The notes beneath the pieces are model-generated. The model had not been told where the DNA came from. It saw only the letters and a program-made list of their open reading frames with translations, and made no database searches. Both the position numbers and the translations under genes were made by a program. Positions 22,669-29,409 of a DNA stretch of 33,304 nt are shown here, one piece after another. The stretch comes from JAKAGE01 sp035541415 (lineage in GTDB: Bacteria; Patescibacteriota; Minisyncoccia; UBA6257; 2-01-FULL-56-20), in the NCBI GenBank assembly GCA_035541415.1, contig DATKNI010000018.1, forward strand, positions 1-33,304. The letters run 5' to 3'. Numbering within the stretch: the stretch's first letter is position 1; the number at the start of each line of letters is the position of its first letter.

Positions 22669-23973
22669 ATGGTTGCGTTTCTCACAGCTGTTGTTTTGTT
22701 TCTTCTACTTCTTGTTTTTCTTGCGGTGATAGCAGCGCTCGCGCTTTCCTGGAAATCAGCGCTCGCCATCATCATTCAAACCCTGATCAGAAATGAAATG
22801 TTTTTCGATCAGATTCCGGAAGGTTATGCCACGGCGTACGAAAGCGGCGGAGAGTTCTTTGCTCTCGCCTGCTCTCAGAGGGATTTTGGACCGGTAAAAG
22901 CGCCGGGTGATCTTGACTGGGCAATCCGCAGGAAAGGCAGCGCCGAAAAATGGCCCGAATGGGTCGACGACGAAGGTCGTATGCACACAGCTGAAGATCA
23001 CATGTATATAAAGGACGATTTCTACTGGGATCGACGCCCAAAACTCATCAAAAAGATTTTTGGCGAACATACCGGCGTTGTCTGGATGGGAATCTGGCCT
23101 ATGGCAAAGCCAAAGTACTACGATCTTCGCATCAACAACTTCCGGACGGTGAAACCGAGCGATTCGGAAGTAAAGGAAAAGCAGGCTGATGTTCGGGAGT
23201 ATAAAATCAACGGAGAGATTGTCGGTTGGCTCATCTCGTGGACCGAAAGGACCAAACGGGTTTTGCTATCCGATGATTCTTATCCATTCCCGATCGACGG
23301 GCTCCGGGTTGGCGCATGCCTCACCGGCAGCAAAAAACAACAATCGATCCTCGTGAACCTCCTGCTTTTCATCCGTGGACGCATTCAGGAACCATACTTG
23401 TTCCTGTATCGCGGCCAGGATACGTTCGAGATCATCCAGAACGAGGTTATACAGCATACCCGCCAATTGACGACAGGAATGTCCATTGACGAGTGCCTTG
23501 CATTTGGGGTTACTCTCGAATCCGACAAGGACCAGACGAACATGATTCTCGCGAAGAATGCTTTCGGAAGTTATATCCGCAGTCGCTACGGCTTTGCTGC
23601 AAAAGGCGCAAGTTTTGGCCCGATCGACATCCCCGGAGATGCCGGCGTGGCCTTGTCAGCTCCTTTCGTAGCACGGCAGAACGCCGAAGCTCTTGCCGAA
23701 ACTGGCAGAGGCGAAGCGGAACGCGAAGCCGCAAAACTCAGAGTGGAAGGCGAGGAGTTTGCAAAGCTCGTCGATAAAATCGGCTACGAAAATGCAATGG
23801 GCCTGCGCGTGAATGACGCGGCAGAATCATTTGCAAAGGCCGGCAACAGCACCGTCGTCCTCGGATTTGACCCCAAATCTTTTCTCGGCGGATTGTTCGG
23901 CGGTCCAAAGCCACCTACAAAAGTGATCGAAGGAGGAAACCCAAGTGGACCAGAATCCCAACCCACCAAGTAG
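22669..23973 (+). CDS. SPFH/Band-7-like membrane protein
   Basis: A 434-residue protein. One N-terminal membrane helix (4-27) is followed by a beta-rich region and then a long Ala/Glu-rich amphipathic helix (about 337-385; ARQNAEALAETGRGEAEREA, KLRVEGEEFAKLVDKIG), the order seen in stomatin/flotillin-type SPFH proteins that form membrane-bound rings or platforms. Conservation of the SPFH core is weak, so the family call is moderate. The C-terminus is Gly/Pro-rich (SFLGGLFGGPKPPTK). It begins with a real Shine-Dalgarno site, nine bases before ATG, and its 3' end overlaps the next gene by 29 bases. With two unknown membrane genes it forms a co-directional module. Confidence 0.7.
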   Translation: MVAFLTAVVLFLLLLVFLAVIAALALSWKSALAIIIQTLIRNEMFFDQIPEGYATAYESGGEFFALACSQRDFGPVKAPGDLDWAIRRKGSAEKWPEWVDDEGRMHTAEDHMYIKDDFYWDRRPKLIKKIFGEHTGVVWMGIWPMAKPKYYDLRINNFRTVKPSDSEVKEKQADVREYKINGEIVGWLISWTERTKRVLLSDDSYPFPIDGLRVGACLTGSKKQQSILVNLLLFIRGRIQEPYLFLYRGQDTFEIIQNEVIQHTRQLTTGMSIDECLAFGVTLESDKDQTNMILAKNAFGSYIRSRYGFAAKGASFGPIDIPGDAGVALSAPFVARQNAEALAETGRGEAEREAAKLRVEGEEFAKLVDKIGYENAMGLRVNDAAESFAKAGNSTVVLGFDPKSFLGGLFGGPKPPTKVIEGGNPSGPESQPTK

Positions 23974-25054
23974 CTGGAAAGCAACCATCATCACGGTTAC
24001 TATCTTACTCTTACTCGGATGCGTGGGACTCTACTACGCCTCCGCGTATGTGTCAGCGAGCGCCGCCAGTCATCCGAATTTTTGGATGGTGGCGCTCGTT
24101 ACGGCTTTAATCGCACTCGCTCTCGGCATCTGGGGAGCCTATAAGCTCATCCGGTTTCTCTTCCTGTTTGCCCTTGGGCAGAGCGGAAAAGAATATCCAG
24201 AACCAGTTGCGCACGAACTCGCAGAAAAAAGACGCGGAGAGAAAAAGGACGAGAAACATGAAGGAAAAGTCATCGTTCAAAAGCGATGGAATTTCTGGAA
24301 TATCCTTCTAGCCATCGTTGGCCTGACCGCGTTGATCATGCTTTACGTTCAGTATGGCAACCACATGCTCTGGGCAGGAATCGTGACATTAATCCTCCTG
24401 CTCATCATCTGGCGTTTGGCGCGGAACAAAGAGGGAAAGACGAATGTCTGGAAAGTAATTGTTCTGGCTTTCGTCCTGTTCTACTTTGAGTTCTTCTTCA
24501 CGATCATGGCCCTCAAGGCATATGATCCTGAGGCGCTCCGGGCGTTCGAGCCAGGAACTGCATCAGCGAACGTGGGCGCGCTGTACCCTGCCTACAAAGC
24601 AGTGCGGTGCGACGACGACAACAACAAGGCCCAGAAAGATTTTTGGGTGGGCGAAGTTACAACCATAAACTTGGACTCCGGGGGAAGAGGCGAGAGCGAA
24701 GGCTGCTATGGCTGGCGGATAATACTTCCGGCAGATTGCGCTTCGAAGCTCACCTGCTTCCTTTTCAAAAGCCAGGCTCCCGACGATTACGCATCCATGT
24801 GGTGCGATACGTGGGACCACCCCGCTCCTATACGGAACTACCACGCAGCTCACTTCGCCCGATCTGATTCGGATGAGGACCTGAGAACGGGTGGCGACTT
24901 TAGGGGCTGCGGAGCTCCAGGAACGGAATCTGGCGGGATACGGTTTGCAGGACGAGGCCAGGTGTGCGTTGCGGTTTTGGACCCCAAAGAGGTCGAAGCC
25001 AAACACATCAACCTGAACGCGTTCATATGCAAGCCGCCCGATCCGAAGGCCTAA
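23945..25054 (+). CDS. Polytopic membrane protein with Cys-rich outer domain, unknown
   Basis: A 369-residue protein, starting with GTG (MDQNPNPPSSW) nine bases after AGGAGG; the start lies inside the SPFH gene's last 29 bases. About five membrane helices (13-33, 45-70, 118-135, 141-158, 170-190), with a charged cytoplasmic loop (80-112; KRRGEKKDEKHEGK), lead to a soluble domain of about 170 residues. That domain holds eight cysteines (RCDDD, EGCYGW, ADCASKLTC, MWCDTW, RGCGAP, QVCVAV, FICKPP), an even number compatible with four disulfides outside the cell. I recognise no family. A terminator follows at 25074. Confidence 0.75.
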   Translation: MDQNPNPPSSWKATIITVTILLLLGCVGLYYASAYVSASAASHPNFWMVALVTALIALALGIWGAYKLIRFLFLFALGQSGKEYPEPVAHELAEKRRGEKKDEKHEGKVIVQKRWNFWNILLAIVGLTALIMLYVQYGNHMLWAGIVTLILLLIIWRLARNKEGKTNVWKVIVLAFVLFYFEFFFTIMALKAYDPEALRAFEPGTASANVGALYPAYKAVRCDDDNNKAQKDFWVGEVTTINLDSGGRGESEGCYGWRIILPADCASKLTCFLFKSQAPDDYASMWCDTWDHPAPIRNYHAAHFARSDSDEDLRTGGDFRGCGAPGTESGGIRFAGRGQVCVAVLDPKEVEAKHINLNAFICKPPDPKA

Positions 25055-25073
25055 GGGCAGTCGGATCACAACG

Positions 25074-25101
25074 CGGCGACCCCAAAAGGTCGCCGTTTTT
25101 T
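25074..25101 (+). terminator. Intrinsic terminator after the Cys-rich membrane gene
   Basis: CGGCGACC (25074-25081), loop CCAAAA and GGTCGCCG (25088-25095), followed by six Ts. It is a textbook terminator and separates the first two genes from the third. Confidence 0.93.
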
Positions 25102-25102
25102 A

Positions 25103-25131
25103 TTGACATTTTAATATTTTGATGGTATACT
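25103..25131 (+). promoter_or_regulatory. Promoter of the third module gene
   Basis: TTGACA (25103-25108), a 17-base spacer and TATACT (25126-25131), directly behind the terminator. A leader of about 50 bases ends in AAGGAGA before GTG 25187. Confidence 0.8.
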
Positions 25132-25186
25132 TTCTTCCAGCAGCACGGGCATAATACACACAATATCAGATTCAAGGAGAATCGCA

Positions 25187-26146
25187 GTGGCCGAAAAAAA
25201 GCAGCAACACGAGAAAATAAGCCTCTGGGGAAAAAGCTTCTGGACGGATTTCCGCGAACTGCATTCTCGGGTCTTCCAGGAAAACCTCCCCATTGCCATC
25301 GCTACGATTTGCATCGTCATAATCGTGGGGCTCGCATGCTATGCGGTCCCGCGCGCCTGGGAAGCGCTCAGGAGTTCGCCTCCGCCAAACGAACCGCCGA
25401 AAGCAAAGGTGGAATCAAAAACGGAACCGAAAATCGAGCCGAAAGTCGAACCGAATCCCGCGCCTCCGAGCTCCCAAGCTCAAAAGCGCGAGAAGGTTGT
25501 CGAGGGTCCGGGCATCACGTCCGCCCCCTGGCAGCACTCGCTCAGGGACGACGCCACAGACATTCCAACGCCGCTCGGCTCAGGCCTCGCGCCTGGAACG
25601 TCCGCAATTCCGATCCTCGATCAGTCGCTCAATCGGGAAGAATCATTCCGACACGACGAAGTCAACATGGCTGCCCAACGGCTGAAAGCGATGGAGTCTG
25701 AGCGGAACCTGATGAAAGCCGGCCTCATTCCACCTCAGGTTGATATCCAACCGCAAGGCGGATGCAGAGGCGAGATATGCATGGTGATCATCGGAGGAGC
25801 AAACTATGCCGGTCCAGGACTTATTGAAGTCCACGGCACCGTGCACAGCTTCGTCCAAGAGTCGGTGTCGATCTGGGTTGCCGACAGCAGCGGCACCATG
25901 AACACCGACCTGCGGAACGAACATATCGATCAGCAACTTCGGATCGCCGGCGGCGACTACGACTTTGATCAAGCTGGTAAAAACGTCCATATCGTCTACC
26001 AAGGCGAGAAGTCGTTTACAGCACGATTCAAGTATGGCGTCCCCGACGATGTTGATAGCGTAGACCTTGATCTATGGTTCTATTGGGGAACCCACACCGA
26101 TCATTACCAGTGGAAGCACGTTAAGGTATACCTCCACGGCCGGTGA
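25187..26146 (+). CDS. Single-pass membrane protein with Pro-rich stalk, unknown
   Basis: A 319-residue protein, GTG start six bases after AAGGAGA. A cytoplasmic head of about 33 residues (basic, KISLWGKSFW) leads to one membrane helix (about 36-55). The stalk at 64-100 is Pro/Glu/Lys-rich with repeated EPK units (KTEPKIEPKVEPNPAPP). A soluble domain of about 130 residues follows from CRGEICMVIIGGANYAG, is rich in beta-strand patterns, and ends WKHVKVYLHGR. It has one pair of cysteines (CRGEIC). I recognise no family. It has its own promoter but shares direction and start style with the two genes before it. Confidence 0.72.
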   Translation: MAEKKQQHEKISLWGKSFWTDFRELHSRVFQENLPIAIATICIVIIVGLACYAVPRAWEALRSSPPPNEPPKAKVESKTEPKIEPKVEPNPAPPSSQAQKREKVVEGPGITSAPWQHSLRDDATDIPTPLGSGLAPGTSAIPILDQSLNREESFRHDEVNMAAQRLKAMESERNLMKAGLIPPQVDIQPQGGCRGEICMVIIGGANYAGPGLIEVHGTVHSFVQESVSIWVADSSGTMNTDLRNEHIDQQLRIAGGDYDFDQAGKNVHIVYQGEKSFTARFKYGVPDDVDSVDLDLWFYWGTHTDHYQWKHVKVYLHGR

Positions 26147-26159
26147 TCGCAACCATTCA

Positions 26160-26199
26160 AAAGCCATACAGCATTGCCGCTGTATGGCTTTCATTTTTT
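26160..26199 (+). terminator. Terminator of the third module gene
   Basis: AAAGCCATACAGC (26160-26172) and GCTGTATGGCTTT (26179-26191) form a perfect 13-pair stem with a 6-base loop, followed by CATTTTTT. Confidence 0.95.
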
Positions 26200-26207
26200 A
26201 TAAAACC

Positions 26208-26233
26208 AAAAGATCCCCTTTCGGGGATCTTTT
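26208..26233 (-). terminator. Terminator of the VirB2-like gene array
   Basis: AAAAGATCCCC-TTTC-GGGGATCTTTT forms a perfect 11-pair stem. Read on minus it is followed by GGTTTTAT, fitting termination of the array transcript. It stands back to back with the plus-strand terminator. Confidence 0.85.
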
Positions 26234-26255
26234 AATGTGCTTATTCGAAATTCCT

Positions 26256-26633
26256 TTAGCAGGAATTGACCGTTCCGGCTCCCAAGAACGAGCCGACGAC
26301 GAACGGAACAGCGCGCGCGATAAGCGCAACGCCAATCGCAATCGCCGCATAAAGCAATGTGTGGCCAGCGCTGCCCACAGCTTCCGGATTGCCTCCGGCG
26401 GTGAGATAGCGGAAAGCCGCAATGAGCACAAAGATGACGGCGAGGACCACGAGGAACCAGAACATCCAAGCAAACACCGTACAGAGCAAGGACAAGATGC
26501 TGGCCAAGCTCGTGATGTTCGACTGCGGGACGTTCGCCGGAGGCGGCGGGCCTTGCGCGATAACCAATGCCGGCAAGACCAAAGACGCGATCGACGGACC
26601 GAACATCTTTGCAAAGGCAGTAACCTTTTTCAT
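26256..26633 (-). CDS. VirB2/TrbC-like two-helix protein (pilin-like) 1
   Basis: A 125-residue protein. A signal peptide (1-26, ending LVIAQ) is followed by a short Pro-rich head and two hydrophobic helices (about 49-72 and 90-112). The loop between carries the shared pattern AAFRYLTAGGNPEAV...LLYAAIAIG. VirB2/TrbC pilins of type IV secretion systems have this layout; in Patescibacteria many such genes exist without a full conjugation system, so pilus function is inference. The tail ends NSC with a single C-terminal cysteine. It is last of five paralogues in the array, followed by a good terminator. Confidence 0.8.
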   Translation of the reverse strand: MKKVTAFAKMFGPSIASLVLPALVIAQGPPPPANVPQSNITSLASILSLLCTVFAWMFWFLVVLAVIFVLIAAFRYLTAGGNPEAVGSAGHTLLYAAIAIGVALIARAVPFVVGSFLGAGTVNSC

Positions 26634-26705
26634 GAGTATTTTAGAGGAATATTCGACCTTTCCTGGTACCTACTTAGCATACCATATAAGACTTTTTTGG
26701 CCACT

Positions 26706-27110
26706 TTACTGGCCGATACACTGGAAGCTGACCGTGCCGCCATTCGTATTCTGGAAGAAATCGCTCACAATGCTCGGGAAGCCATACGCGAGAAGGGCGA
26801 CCGCGATGCCGATTGCGGCAAACGTTATCGTCCGGCGTGCCTGCGAAGTTTTTTCCGTGTTGCTGCCAGCCGTGGCATAGGTGAAAGCCGCATAGAGAAT
26901 CATGAGGACCGAAACGATAATGACGATCCAGAAAAACCACGCAATGATATTGCAGAGAACCGTCTGAAGCTGGCTTTGATCATTCACCGGATTTGGAGGG
27001 GTCGGGTTCTTTGTCTGGGCGTTCGCCATCATGCTGAATGCAATGCTTGTCGCAAAAACCGTGGCAGTTGCTGTAAGAGGATTAAGGAATACCCGTTTGA
27101 TGGTGTTCAT
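26706..27110 (-). CDS. VirB2/TrbC-like two-helix protein 2
   Basis: A 134-residue protein. A signal peptide (about 1-31, ending MANAQ) is followed by a Pro/Asn head, helix 1 (about 54-75), the shared loop YAAFTYATAGSNTEKTSQAR, and helix 2 (about 95-112, TFAAIGIAVALLAYG). It differs from its neighbours by a longer polar tail with a penultimate cysteine (FQCIGQ). It lies 72 bases upstream of copy 1 and 39 bases downstream of copy 3, in one direction, so it is probably co-transcribed. It matches the others in fold but is only modestly similar in sequence, suggesting old duplications. Confidence 0.8.
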   Translation of the reverse strand: MNTIKRVFLNPLTATATVFATSIAFSMMANAQTKNPTPPNPVNDQSQLQTVLCNIIAWFFWIVIIVSVLMILYAAFTYATAGSNTEKTSQARRTITFAAIGIAVALLAYGFPSIVSDFFQNTNGGTVSFQCIGQ

Positions 27111-27149
27111 ATTTGGATATTTTTTTCGACCCTTTTGGTTTCAGGAATA

Positions 27150-27524
27150 TTAGCTGTTATTGAGAATGCTCTGGATGAGGCTCGATATGCCGCTCGCAAT
27201 GAGGGCGATACCGAATCCAATAGCTGCGTACATAATGGTCTTCCGACCCTGGGAAGCCTTTTCTGGATTGCCCGCCGAAGTCATGAGCTGGAATGCTCCC
27301 ACGAGCACCATGATTACGACGAGCGGCGTTGCAATATCCCAGAAGATGAATCCAATGACGTTGCTCACCACTTGTGAAAACGTTTGGCCGCCCAAGGGAT
27401 TGGTGAGTGTGACACTCTGGTTGCAGTTGCCATTCTGGCACTGGGCAAGGGCAACATTAACATAGGCAAAAGAAATGAGGGGTATCGCAAATGCCCACTT
27501 CGCCTTGCGCAACGCGTCTTTCAT
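27150..27524 (-). CDS. VirB2/TrbC-like two-helix protein 3
   Basis: 124 residues from ATG 27524. The frame extends to 27563, but TATAAT (27532-27537) lies inside that extension, seven bases before 27524, and the shorter form begins a normal signal peptide (MKDALRKAKWAFAIPLISFA, ending ALAQ). Then come a Cys-containing head (CQNGNC), helix 1 (about 50-70), the loop VGAFQLMTSAGNPEKASQGR and helix 2 (MYAAIGFGIALIASGI). The loop is the best match to the array consensus, AGNPE-x4-G-[RK]. Confidence 0.82.
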   Translation of the reverse strand: MKDALRKAKWAFAIPLISFAYVNVALAQCQNGNCNQSVTLTNPLGGQTFSQVVSNVIGFIFWDIATPLVVIMVLVGAFQLMTSAGNPEKASQGRKTIMYAAIGFGIALIASGISSLIQSILNNS

Positions 27525-27531
27525 TCCTCTT

Positions 27532-27537
27532 ATTATA
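27532..27537 (-). promoter_or_regulatory. -10 box before VirB2-like gene 3
   Basis: TATAAT, seven bases from ATG 27524. It suggests that the last three array genes can be transcribed separately from the upstream ones. The -35 is weak. Confidence 0.5.
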
Positions 27538-27564
27538 GGATATTTCAAGCGCGAAAGGGCCATC

Positions 27565-28044
27565 CTATTGGGGACAGGCCGGCAGCGGGAAGGCCTGGCC
27601 GCCCTGGTATATGGTCACGGGGAGTTTGCAGGCGTCGTTATGGGAAATGCCGAGGCGCGACATAAGATCGGCAATTGCCTGGTTTTGGGTCCCGGCCGGA
27701 GCTCCCGGCTTTATGCTCATGATGAAACTGCTGTCAATCGTGGAATAATCGATTTCGTATGATGGATTTTGCACCAAAACCAATTCCGACCCCTCCACCA
27801 AGCCAACGGCATTCTTATAAAAGTTTTTTACAACGAGCGTTCCGCTTTTTGTCCCGAGGGCAAGGGTATCTCCCGGCGGTATGCTTGAGGGATCGATATT
27901 GCCTTGGAGATTATTGAAATTTTGCTCGGAGCCGGATGGCCCTCCTATCATGGTTGCGCCGCCGTTGCTGCGAGAAAAGAAAAACGCAGCAATCCCGGCG
28001 AGGACCACGACGATAACGATTCCGATGATGATGATTTTTTTCAT
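27565..28044 (-). CDS. Membrane-anchored small protein, unknown
   Basis: A 159-residue protein with one N-terminal membrane helix (3-24; IIIIGIVIVVVLAGIAAFFF), a Gly/Ser linker and a compact outer domain with strands (DTLALGTKSGTLVVKNFYK, VEGSELVLVQ, YEIDYSTIDSSFIMSI) and two cysteines (ACKLP and PACPQ). I recognise no family. Its ATG is three bases after the stop of the peptidase-fusion gene, so the two are surely in one operon. A role as an accessory of the VirB2-like surface structure is a guess from position. Confidence 0.75.
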   Translation of the reverse strand: MKKIIIIGIVIVVVLAGIAAFFFSRSNGGATMIGGPSGSEQNFNNLQGNIDPSSIPPGDTLALGTKSGTLVVKNFYKNAVGLVEGSELVLVQNPSYEIDYSTIDSSFIMSIKPGAPAGTQNQAIADLMSRLGISHNDACKLPVTIYQGGQAFPLPACPQ

Positions 28045-28047
28045 AAT

Positions 28048-28914
28048 TTAATTTGAATCACAAGAAGCCGCGCTAATATGGACGTGCGTTGCGCCGCCGC
28101 TTATGCAATCAACCATAACGCCGCTCGCCGCCTCGCATCGCGCTTTCGGATAGCCGCCTCTCGGAATGCCGCACGACTGGTACGCCGTGTTGATGAGCTG
28201 CACCGCTTGAGCACCCGTAAGGTCAACGTCGACGGCGAGCGATCCGCTTGAACCGGAACGGCCGCCATAGTGGCAGGAAAATGCCGCATGGCTGCATGTA
28301 AATGACGGATCGCACTGCGGCTTGCCTCGCGTATAGTTGCAACTTGGATGACTTTGGTCATAGGTAAACTGCGGAGCGTTAAAGTTCATATGCGCGTGAA
28401 GGCATGATATGAGCGTAGTAATTTCAGCCGAGGTTTGCGCCGGGTACGGCTCGTTGTTATTTTGGGCGACATTCGCAAGATCGCTGCACAGCGGCGATGA
28501 GGTGGGGCTGCCGCCTGTGCCTTCTGACGGCGGCGGAAGGTTGATACTCTGCAAGCTTGGCAGGCTGAGGTTAACGAGGGCGGGATTGATAAGATACAAG
28601 ATCATATAGGCTCCGGCGAGAAGGGCGAGGCCGAGGAGCGCGCTCCAGATCCATTCTTTCGCATCGCTTTGCGCGCTCGGATTGCCGGCTCCGGCCATGT
28701 AGCGCACGCCGCCGTAGACGATCGCGCCGAAAGCGAGAAGGCCGCCGATCAAGAGCGCAAAATTATAAAACCCGTTAATGATGTCGCCCGGCGACGAGGT
28801 CGCCGCAGGTCCATTCGGGCCGGGAAGGTTCAATGAAATATGCACCTGGGCAAACGTGGCAAGCGGCGCGAGGACAAAAGCGATGGTTGCGGCGATAAAA
28901 AAAGTTTTTTTCAT
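28048..28914 (-). CDS. VirB2-like protein fused to an M15-type peptidase-like domain
   Basis: 288 residues from ATG 28914; the longer open frame to 29151 is an artefact antisense-like to the neighbour. A signal peptide (1-21) is followed by two helices (about 45-65 and 85-105) around the VirB2-like loop YGGVRYMAGAGNPSAQSDAK, then a Pro/Ser linker (about 125-150). A C-terminal domain has SCHYGG, then GSLAVDVDL and finally THVHIS. The S-x-H-x2-G ... D-x-D ... H-x-H order resembles zinc D,D-carboxypeptidases of the M15/DUF882 kind, which cut peptidoglycan. Cysteines in the domain (about seven) suggest disulfides. The peptidase call needs a profile search. Two bases separate it from the upstream gene's stop. 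Confidence 0.68.
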   Translation of the reverse strand: MKKTFFIAATIAFVLAPLATFAQVHISLNLPGPNGPAATSSPGDIINGFYNFALLIGGLLAFGAIVYGGVRYMAGAGNPSAQSDAKEWIWSALLGLALLAGAYMILYLINPALVNLSLPSLQSINLPPPSEGTGGSPTSSPLCSDLANVAQNNNEPYPAQTSAEITTLISCLHAHMNFNAPQFTYDQSHPSCNYTRGKPQCDPSFTCSHAAFSCHYGGRSGSSGSLAVDVDLTGAQAVQLINTAYQSCGIPRGGYPKARCEAASGVMVDCISGGATHVHISAASCDSN

Positions 28915-28916
28915 GG

Positions 28917-29387
28917 TTATGAAGCGACGCAGTTGAATTGCCCCCCGTTGCTGAATCCGCCGACGCCGGAAATGTTGAGGAAGCTCACAAAACCCTGCAC
29001 GACGAGATACGCGAGAAGCACCATCGCAATGCCGAGGACGGTTGCGGTGAGGATCCGCTTGCCCTGCGAAAGTATTTCGGGCTGGGCGCCGGACAACATC
29101 ATCATGATACCGCCCGCAGCGAACATGATGGGCGCGAGAATAAACAAACATACCGAGATGCCAAAATAGATGACGTTAATAAAGGTGTCAATGAGATCGC
29201 ACAAGCTCGTGCATTGCGTGCCCGAACCGCCATTCAGGTAATTGCCCGTGCAGGAAACGAGCGGCCCCCAAAAACCGGTGGGCCAGAGGTTTGGTGTTGA
29301 AAAATTTGCCGCGATGCCGATGTGCGGCAGCGAGATGACGGCGAGGACGACGAGAAAGAAAATGAACTGCCCTGCCTGTTTTTTCAT
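28917..29387 (-). CDS. VirB2/TrbC-like membrane protein 5
   Basis: A 156-residue protein. The signal peptide or first helix (about 8-26) is followed by a Cys-containing head (VSCTGNYLNGG, QCTSLCDLID), helix 1 (about 68-95, VIYFGISVCLFILAPIMFA), the loop GGIMMMLSGAQPEILSQGKR and helix 2 (LTATVLGIAMVLLAYLVV). It ends FNCVAS. The four cysteines in head and tail distinguish it from the others. It is the first VirB2-like gene after the solute-binding protein, 22 bases from it, and two bases from the peptidase fusion. Confidence 0.78.
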   Translation of the reverse strand: MKKQAGQFIFFLVVLAVISLPHIGIAANFSTPNLWPTGFWGPLVSCTGNYLNGGSGTQCTSLCDLIDTFINVIYFGISVCLFILAPIMFAAGGIMMMLSGAQPEILSQGKRILTATVLGIAMVLLAYLVVQGFVSFLNISGVGGFSNGGQFNCVAS

Positions 29388-29409
29388 ATCATTAAAAAAT
29401 CATTAAAAA

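Noticed and set aside
26067..27377. 436-codon open frame on plus
   Set aside because: Crosses two strong terminators and is antisense to three VirB2-like genes with signal peptides.
28915..29151. N-terminal extension of the peptidase-fusion gene
   Set aside because: Arg/His-rich and overlaps the upstream VirB2-like gene in another frame. The signal peptide begins at 28914.
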